From: Lachnospiraceae bacterium UBA7182
Lineage (GTDB): Bacteria > Bacillota > Clostridia > Lachnospirales > Lachnospiraceae
DNA length: 64,000 nucleotides
Direction of reading: 5' to 3'
Assembly: GCA_002491115.1 (NCBI GenBank)
Contig: DKVI01000071.1
Span: 1 to 64,000 of the forward strand
The translations under genes were made by a program, and so were the position numbers. Of this stretch, positions 58,423 through 64,000 are shown one piece after another (positions within the stretch are counted from its first letter, which is position 1; each line of letters starts with the position of its first letter). The notes below the pieces were generated by a model. That model was given only the letters and a program-made list of their open reading frames with translations, searched no databases and had not been told where the DNA came from.

Positions 58423-59846
58423 GCTTTGTCCTCCCTGTCTTCTTTTTTGCCAAACCGCAGGGCAACAGCAGTCCCTCTTCCGGGAGCGCTGAATATTTTC
58501 CATCGGATTTTATGGACAGCCAGAATCCTGCTTATAAGCGTCATGCCAAGGCCTGCGCCGCCTTCTTTTCTGGCACGGGATTTGTCAACCATATAAAATG
58601 CTTCAGTGATGCGGGATACATCCTGCTGTTCCATACCGCATCCGTTGTCGATCACGCAGAAAAGGTACTGCTCCCCATACTGCTTTCCCCTGATCTGAAT
58701 TACGTCCCCTGGTTCTACGGCTTTTGCCGCGTTATCCAGAAGGTTGGTAAATACGGAGATTAAAAGATCCTTCTCCCCCTGCACCAGCGTTTCTTCATAG
58801 TCCTTATTTAAAAGGATCAGTTTTTCCCGCCTTTTGATTTCCGTAATCTGTACCGCTTCCTCCACCAGCTTCGTCAGCGAAAGGGGACGAAAGGCGTAAT
58901 CCTGCCTGTCTGTCACAATCAGTTCCAGAAGTTTAAAGGACAGGCTTTCCAGCCGCTTCCCCTGATGAAAAATATAATTGACGGCTTCTAACATCTCCTC
59001 TTTGGTACATTCCACCGTACGGAGCATATCCGCATATCCGATGATGGAAGTCAGGGGCGTTTTCAGCTCGTGGGCAAACGAGGCGGTAAAATCCTCCTGG
59101 CGTCTGGCCTGCATGGCCAGCTCGTCGATCTTCTCCGAGATCGTATCCGCCATATCGTTAAAATCGTAGGCAAGCTGCGCAATCTCATCACCGCCTTTCT
59201 CTGCGGCGCGTACCTCATAATCTCCTTTTGCAAAACGCCGGGTGGTCTGGGAAAGCGATGCGATGGAGCGGGTCAGCATATGGGTAACAACAAATACAAC
59301 GACTGTAACCACAACTGCCAGGATCAGCATGATCATCGTATACCAGTCATAATAATTTTCACGTTCTGTATAGACATCGGAAATATTTTTGATATTTTCC
59401 AGAAAATATTCCTGCCTGTCCACAACGGAACGGCAGGCAAATACCAGATATGTCATATCGTCTTCCCGGACCAGTTGGTATCCGCAGGGCGTATCCTGAT
59501 TCAGTTGATCCAAAAGGGTATTCTGAAAAACAACCTGGCTGTAATTCTCATATAAAAGCTCACGGGAGCTGTTGTAAATTCTGTAAACAGTGCCGTTATT
59601 GGACAGATTTTCTATCACGGAGGAAGCCGTAACGGGTATGATCTCTTCGTTTCGGTAGAGCTTATCCAAAGCGTTCATATTCATTTCAAAAGAAAGCTGA
59701 AACATCCGGTTCTCCCGTTCGTTTTCCTCCAGTGCTCTTTGACAGGATTTTTCAAAAGAAAGCTGAATCATCCAGGTACCGAAAAGGCCAAACGATAAAA
59801 GCAGAAGGATCGTGAAAGAAAAATAGATCTTCCAGAAAAATTTCAT
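58419..59846 (-). CDS. Sensor histidine kinase
   Basis: 475 aa. TM1 (about 5-28), external region (about 30-165), TM2 (about 168-190), HAMP, H-box ASFAHELKTPLTSIIGY, N-box FTNLLDNAAKA, G-boxes VIDNGCGM and GAGLGMTLI. Full set of kinase motifs. It starts 10 nt after the response regulator and ends in the GTGA overlap with the next gene. Confidence 0.92.
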   Translation of the reverse strand: MKFFWKIYFSFTILLLLSFGLFGTWMIQLSFEKSCQRALEENERENRMFQLSFEMNMNALDKLYRNEEIIPVTASSVIENLSNNGTVYRIYNSSRELLYENYSQVVFQNTLLDQLNQDTPCGYQLVREDDMTYLVFACRSVVDRQEYFLENIKNISDVYTERENYYDWYTMIMLILAVVVTVVVFVVTHMLTRSIASLSQTTRRFAKGDYEVRAAEKGGDEIAQLAYDFNDMADTISEKIDELAMQARRQEDFTASFAHELKTPLTSIIGYADMLRTVECTKEEMLEAVNYIFHQGKRLESLSFKLLELIVTDRQDYAFRPLSLTKLVEEAVQITEIKRREKLILLNKDYEETLVQGEKDLLISVFTNLLDNAAKAVEPGDVIQIRGKQYGEQYLFCVIDNGCGMEQQDVSRITEAFYMVDKSRARKEGGAGLGMTLISRILAVHKIRWKIFSAPGRGTAVALRFGKKEDREDKA

Positions 59847-59856
59847 GCGTATCCTC

Positions 59857-60510
59857 CTATATCTCCAGCCGGTAACCGATCTTATAAACGGCGCAGATAC
59901 GTTTGTCCCACTTAAGTTTTTTCTTTAACCGCTGCACATGCAGGTCCACGGTGCGGCTGTCTCCTGTATACTCTTTCTCCCACACCTGTTCATAGATAAC
60001 CTCCCGGTATAAAGCGATGTTGGGATTTCTGGCAAAAAAAAGCAAAAGCTCATATTCCTTCAGGGTCAGAAGGATCTGCTTTCCTTCCTGCAATACAGTC
60101 CGGGAGGTCAGGTCAATTTCTACGTCCAGAATCCGGATGATTTTTCCGATCTTATTGTAGCGGCGAAGAACCGTCTCCACCCGGGCCAGCAGTTCCACGA
60201 TTTCAAAGGGTTTGCATATATAATCTTCGGCGCCCATGCGAAGTCCGGTTACTTTATTGTCCGTGGTTCCCATGGCGGTGATAAAGATCACGGGAAGTCC
60301 CAGCGTTTTGGCATATTCCATCAGTTCATAACCGCTGATCTTAGGAAGCATAATGTCCAGAAGCAGCAGGTCATAATGCTCCTCTTCCATTAAGTTTGCC
60401 GCCTCTTCTCCGTCATACGCGCAGGTACATCCGTATCCTGCTTTCTTCAGATTCATGGAGATCAGTTTCGCGATCGGTTCCTCATCTTCTGCAATCAGTA
60501 TTTTTAACAT
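59857..60510 (-). CDS. OmpR-family response regulator
   Basis: 217 aa. Receiver with acidic residues in LIAEDEEP, phospho-acceptor Asp in LLLLDIMLP (about 52), Lys in YICKPFEIV (about 101), then a winged-helix domain (about 125-215). First gene of the operon regulator-kinase-unknown-VanY-like. A possible TTGATG-N17-TAAATT promoter lies about 50 bp upstream. Confidence 0.92.
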   Translation of the reverse strand: MLKILIAEDEEPIAKLISMNLKKAGYGCTCAYDGEEAANLMEEEHYDLLLLDIMLPKISGYELMEYAKTLGLPVIFITAMGTTDNKVTGLRMGAEDYICKPFEIVELLARVETVLRRYNKIGKIIRILDVEIDLTSRTVLQEGKQILLTLKEYELLLFFARNPNIALYREVIYEQVWEKEYTGDSRTVDLHVQRLKKKLKWDKRICAVYKIGYRLEI

Positions 60511-60645
60511 AGTACCCTGTATCCCCCTCTTTTGTTAATTTAAGGATATAATCGGTTTGCATCAAAATTGTATCTGTCTATTAGATTTTCTTTCATTAAA
60601 AAAAGTTGCATTTTTATGCGTATTATGGATTGCGGGTTTAAGCAA

Positions 60646-60675
60646 ACAGACAGACCGCGGAAGCGGTCTGTCTGT
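60646..60675. terminator. Terminator of the sigma/anti-sigma operon
   Basis: A perfect 13-bp stem ACAGACAGACCGC/GCGGTCTGTCTGT with a GGAA tetraloop. On the minus strand TTGCTTAAA follows; the T run is modest. Confidence 0.72.
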
Positions 60676-60684
60676 ATCTTCTTC

Positions 60685-61710
60685 TTAAAAATCGATTCTG
60701 TCTTCTCCCATTAAAAGCGCCGTTACGCGGGATGCGTCCACTACTTTATCAAAAGATAAGGTCATATGATACTCTGACCCGTCTTCGGAGAATCCTTCTG
60801 TCAGGGGGATCATAAGTCCTTCATCCGCCACCGTCCCGTCTTCATAGCATACATCTGTGGGATACAGCTCGGTCAACTCATCCATTTGATCCAGATGGAC
60901 TCCTTTGCCTGCCTCCATGGTGCGGACATCTTCGCCATTGTAGACGATTGTCATAGAAAGAGGCGTCAGCTCCACCGACTGCACATTCACGGTATAACCG
61001 CCAAGCTGGTATGCTTTTCCAAGGCTGTGGGCGACGGCGTCGGACGCGTGGACATCCAGGGCAAAATCCCAGTTGCCGGACACCAGCACCTCTCCTTCGC
61101 CTGCTTTCTGGGCCGGTTCCCCTCTAAGAGCCGTGAAATGCAGTTCCATTTTCAGGTTATCCTCAGACTGCTCGTTTTTGATTCCATAGATTTCAAAGTA
61201 CCGGCGGTTGGATACCTCCTGATCTTTCTCGGATATGAAATGCCATCCCATGCCGCTGAAGATATCTTCTTTCCCTCCCAGGTCCATGGTGTAATCCATA
61301 CTGTAATCTGCAGTAATCTCCATGGAAGGATCTTCCGCCTCCACCTCAAACAGGGCGTAGAACCGGTTCTTGTCCTGGACGGTCTGGATCGCCGTGATCG
61401 TAATACCCTGATCGGATACGCTCTGGGATACCTCCTGCGCCATCCGGTTCTGTGTCAGTTCCTTCTGCGTCTCTTCGTCGGACTGAAAGACTTCTTCCGC
61501 CCGCTCATTCCATTGAAAGAGTCCTGCCGCTGCCGCGGTCGTCCCAACCAGCGCAACCAGTGCAGCTGCCAGTACAATCCATCTTTTTCTCGGTGCTTTT
61601 TTCATCTTCTTTACCTCCTGCCCATCCAGTACAGACAGGGTATCAAGTACAGACCGGTGCACCCGGTCAGGCACTTCGGGAAATTCCTGGTCCCAGTTGA
61701 TATGTTTCAT
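60685..61710 (-). CDS. DUF4179 anti-sigma factor-like protein
   Basis: 341 aa. Short cytoplasmic N-terminus (about 1-45), one TM (about 46-64, WIVLAAALVALVGTTAAAAG), then a large external domain with DUF4179 (about 75-200; ITITAIQTVQDKNRFYALFE). DUF4179 proteins follow ECF sigma genes in Firmicutes and are thought to hold the sigma factor at the membrane. It overlaps the sigma gene by 4 nt. Confidence 0.85.
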   Translation of the reverse strand: MKHINWDQEFPEVPDRVHRSVLDTLSVLDGQEVKKMKKAPRKRWIVLAAALVALVGTTAAAAGLFQWNERAEEVFQSDEETQKELTQNRMAQEVSQSVSDQGITITAIQTVQDKNRFYALFEVEAEDPSMEITADYSMDYTMDLGGKEDIFSGMGWHFISEKDQEVSNRRYFEIYGIKNEQSEDNLKMELHFTALRGEPAQKAGEGEVLVSGNWDFALDVHASDAVAHSLGKAYQLGGYTVNVQSVELTPLSMTIVYNGEDVRTMEAGKGVHLDQMDELTELYPTDVCYEDGTVADEGLMIPLTEGFSEDGSEYHMTLSFDKVVDASRVTALLMGEDRIDF

Positions 61711-62183
61711 AAGCCATATTCCCCCTTTAATTTTTCTTTCATAAGGTTTCTTGCCCGGTGAAGCCTGACTTTTACCGCGCTGTCTGACAGCTTTAAGATC
61801 TGTCCTGTCTCTTTAACAGAATATCCTTCCACATAATGCAGGACAAAAGGTATCCGATACAGTTCCGGCAGTTCATTCACCGCCAGATATACTTCAGAAT
61901 ATCCCTCAAAACTGCTGCAGGTCTGCTCTTCCATATAATCTTCGTAGGGAACCTGTATCTTCCGACTGCGGACAATCTGATAGCTTTCATTGATCAGAAT
62001 CCTGGTCAGCCATGTCTTAAAAAACGCCTCGTTCTTTAAAGTATTTAATTTGCTGTACGCCTGAAGGATTGCGTTTTGCATGGCGTCTGCGCAGTCTTCG
62101 TCATCCCTTAAGATGGACTTTGCGATATGGTACAGGCTTTTCTCCGCCTTTAATACCTCTGCTGTAAATTCTTTCCTGGTCAT
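61707..62183 (-). CDS. ECF-type RNA polymerase sigma factor
   Basis: 158 aa. Region 2 (about 10-75; ILRDDEDCADAMQNAILQAY) and region 4 (about 105-155; LPELYRIPFVLHYVEGYSVK, then LSDSAVKVRLHRARNLM). Its own likely ECF promoter is at 62232-62261. Probably held inactive by the DUF4179 protein until an envelope signal. Confidence 0.92.
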   Translation of the reverse strand: MTRKEFTAEVLKAEKSLYHIAKSILRDDEDCADAMQNAILQAYSKLNTLKNEAFFKTWLTRILINESYQIVRSRKIQVPYEDYMEEQTCSSFEGYSEVYLAVNELPELYRIPFVLHYVEGYSVKETGQILKLSDSAVKVRLHRARNLMKEKLKGEYGL

Positions 62184-62231
62184 TGTTTTGTTCTCCTGTC
62201 GGTTCCGGAACCTTCATGGGTTTTACAATAG

Positions 62232-62261
62232 TTAGACGCAGCAGGAGGGGGAAAGGTTACA
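62232..62261 (-). promoter_or_regulatory. ECF-type autoregulatory promoter
   Basis: Minus-strand TGTAAC (62256-62261), 17 bases, CGTCTAA (62232-62238). The AAC -35 and CGTC -10 are typical of ECF promoters such as those of the SigV/SigW kind and match no sigma-A pattern. It lies about 50 bp before the sigma gene. Confidence 0.75.
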
Positions 62262-62295
62262 GGCTTTTTAGAAATTATAAAATCTTATACAGGTT

Positions 62296-64000
62296 CTACA
62301 GGCTTAAGCTTTCTTCACTTTGCGCCATGTAGGTTTCCAGGCGCTTTGCCAGAGGCTGATGTCCGGGAAGCATAAGGGCCGGGTCGCTGTCCAAAAGACC
62401 GGCCGCCGCCTCGCTGGCCTGTTGTAAGACGGCCGCGTCCTGGAAGATATCTCCTAGTTTAAACTCCAGGATTCCGCTCTGGCGGATGCCGAACAGATCT
62501 CCGGGGCCGCGAAGTTTCAGATCTTCGCTGGCGATATGAAAGCCGTCGTTGGAAGTATTCAGCACTTCCAGGCGCTTTTTCGTCTCTTTTCCCTTGCTTC
62601 CGCTCATAAAGATACAATAGGACTGGTCCTTTCCGCGCCCCACGCGTCCCCGAAGCTGGTGAAGCTGGGCCAGACCGAACCGCTCCGCGTTTTCCACCAT
62701 CATGACTGTGGCATTCGGCACATTGATTCCCACCTCGATGACTGTGGTGGACACCAGGATCTGAATCTGCCCCCGGGCGAACTGCTCCATAATTTCATTC
62801 TTTTCTTTTGGTTTCATCTTGCCGTGGAGGCAGGCGACCTTAAACCGGGGCAGTATTTTTTGCAGCTTCCCGGCATAATCCGTGACATTTTCCAGCTCCA
62901 GCATATCGTTTTCTTCCACCATGGGACAGATGATATAAATCTGATGCCCCGCGTCTGCTTCTTTTTCCATAAAACGGTAGGCGCTCGGACGATAGGATTC
63001 GTCCACCACACAGTTTTTAATCGGCAGGCGGTTCGCCGGAAGCTCATCCACCACAGAAATATCCAGATCCCCATAGACAATGATCGCCAGCGTGCGGGGA
63101 ATCGGCGTGGCGCTCATAACCAGCACATGGGGATGACGTCCTTTACCGGAAAGTGATTCCCTCTGGCGGACGCCAAAGCGGTGCTGTTCGTCGGTCACTA
63201 CCAGACCCAGGTTCTGATAGTGTACTTTTTCCTGGATCAGCGCATGGGTTCCTATGACGATCTGCGCTTCCCCGCTCTCAATCCTGGCATATGCCTCTCT
63301 TTTTTCCTTTGCCGTCATGGAACCGGTCAGAAGAACCGGCCGAAGCAGGATATGATGTGTTTCCAGCAGTTCTTTTATGGATTCAAAATGCTGTTTCGCC
63401 AGCACTTCTGTCGGCACCATCAGCGCACCCTGGTATCCGCTGCATCCTGCCATAACCAGGGCAAGGACCGCCAGGATGGTCTTGCCGGAACCCACGTCTC
63501 CCTGCACCAGCCGGCTCATGATATGCGTGCCTGAAAGATCTGACCGTATTTGTTCCCAGACTTTTTTCTGGGCGCCGGTCAGTTCGTAGGGCAGGGACGC
63601 CATCAGGCGCATGGCTTCTGCATCGTCTTTCATGGGCGCTTCGTTTTTTAAAGTAACCTGGCTTTCTTTCAGCTTACGGATTCCCAGGATAAACAGTAAA
63701 AATTCATCAAATACCAGCCGGCTCCGGGCTTTCCGCATCTTTTCTTCACAGTCGGGAAAATGTACCTGGCAGATCGCCTCCCATTCACCTTCCAGACCGT
63801 AACGCTGAAGGATATCCTCAGGAAGGTATTCCGGAATCAGCATTGTATTTCCCTCTAATACCTGTCTGACAGCTTTCGCAACCATATTTCCTGTCAGGCC
63901 TGCGGTCAGCGCGTATTTAGGCTGCATTACATGAAGCAGCTCCTCATAAGCCGCCAGCGTATAATGTTCCGGCTGGTCCATCCGGTACTGGCCGCCCCGG
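62296..64000 (-). CDS. recG: ATP-dependent DNA helicase RecG, 5' end beyond window
   Basis: About 567 codons visible; RecG is usually about 680 aa, so some 110 N-terminal residues lie outside. Walker A VQGDVGSGKT, DEQH box (VVTDEQHRFGVRQR), motif III VMSATPIPRTLA, motif VI QLHQLRGRVGRGKDQSYCIF. The frame is open up to the right edge (residues RGGQYR before an internal Met). RecG remodels stalled replication forks and Holliday junctions. Confidence 0.96.
   Translation of the reverse strand, partial: RGGQYRMDQPEHYTLAAYEELLHVMQPKYALTAGLTGNMVAKAVRQVLEGNTMLIPEYLPEDILQRYGLEGEWEAICQVHFPDCEEKMRKARSRLVFDEFLLFILGIRKLKESQVTLKNEAPMKDDAEAMRLMASLPYELTGAQKKVWEQIRSDLSGTHIMSRLVQGDVGSGKTILAVLALVMAGCSGYQGALMVPTEVLAKQHFESIKELLETHHILLRPVLLTGSMTAKEKREAYARIESGEAQIVIGTHALIQEKVHYQNLGLVVTDEQHRFGVRQRESLSGKGRHPHVLVMSATPIPRTLAIIVYGDLDISVVDELPANRLPIKNCVVDESYRPSAYRFMEKEADAGHQIYIICPMVEENDMLELENVTDYAGKLQKILPRFKVACLHGKMKPKEKNEIMEQFARGQIQILVSTTVIEVGINVPNATVMMVENAERFGLAQLHQLRGRVGRGKDQSYCIFMSGSKGKETKKRLEVLNTSNDGFHIASEDLKLRGPGDLFGIRQSGILEFKLGDIFQDAAVLQQASEAAAGLLDSDPALMLPGHQPLAKRLETYMAQSEESLSL

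Noticed and set aside
1..64000. CRISPR arrays, rRNA genes, intact insertion sequences or prophage genes
   Set aside because: No regularly spaced identical repeats, no rRNA-like sequence, and no DDE/serine transposase or phage structural protein was recognised in the window.

Overview
The window looks like a chromosomal segment of a gut-type Firmicute, most likely Lachnospiraceae (Clostridium cluster XIVa). This rests on moderate GC, Gram-positive ribosome binding sites and sigma-A promoters, a Bacillus-type LexA box, and family content typical of that group: AAA-ATPase/PD-(D/E)XK paralogs, DUF3990/DUF3791 modules, DUF4179 anti-sigma factors, NSS and AEC transporters, VanZ. No identity was computed.

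Layout. 1-3741: an array of Rpn-like PD-(D/E)XK genes (left-edge partial, one full, two shortened, one truncated) separated by a conserved structured regulatory block. 3791-9433: a membrane protein, a degenerate tyrosine recombinase and VanZ; a DUF3990 ADP-ribosyltransferase-like toxin with a DUF3791-like/HTH partner; a GntR-ABC operon. 9565-9725: tRNA-Ala(CGC) and tRNA-Val(CAC). 9879-15201: lipoprotein, NnrE, MATE pump, a structured leader before a DUF2798-like membrane gene, and an XRE/TPR regulator. 15313-16450: a second DUF3990 module whose partner lacks the HTH. 16571-21700: a two-component system and a MacB-type ABC transporter sharing an operator. 21785-27864: an NSS transporter, an SOS-controlled YneA-like LysM protein, an orphan MotA/MotB (ZorA/ZorB-like) pair and a convergent ABC-class ATPase. 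28069-33757: esterase and sugar operon (class II aldolase, fucose-isomerase-like protein, FGGY kinase, DUF4432 epimerase) with an AraC-type relic in its leader. 33988-41802: AEC transporter, AIM24-like protein, a broken AAA/nuclease gene, a XerS-like recombinase with a dif-like palindrome, a PARG-like hydrolase, an EamA transporter with a histidine-rich tail and an intact AAA/nuclease gene. 41867-49712: an Asp-box protein, a C39 peptidase, gene relics, another ATPase, a DUF45 metallopeptidase, a deleted AAA/nuclease paralog and an esterase. 49734-55764: the F1Fo ATP synthase operon. 55921-64000: lexA, a VanY-like peptidase with an unknown protein and a two-component system, an ECF sigma/anti-sigma pair and the 3' part of recG.

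The most unusual points are: an ATP synthase operon with no separate delta gene, where a delta C-terminal-like segment is fused to the N-terminus of alpha; two DUF3990 modules with homologous but differently built partners, with a PARG-family hydrolase in the same window; an orphan stator pair beside an SOS-induced division inhibitor; and the Rpn array with a separate C-terminal paralog behind a consensus promoter and a covarying hairpin in each spacer.

Functional links: LexA (56005) probably controls itself and the YneA-like gene at 23534 through matching boxes. The two-component system at 16673 probably controls its own operon and the ABC operon at 18693. The ECF sigma factor at 61707 probably transcribes its own operon.
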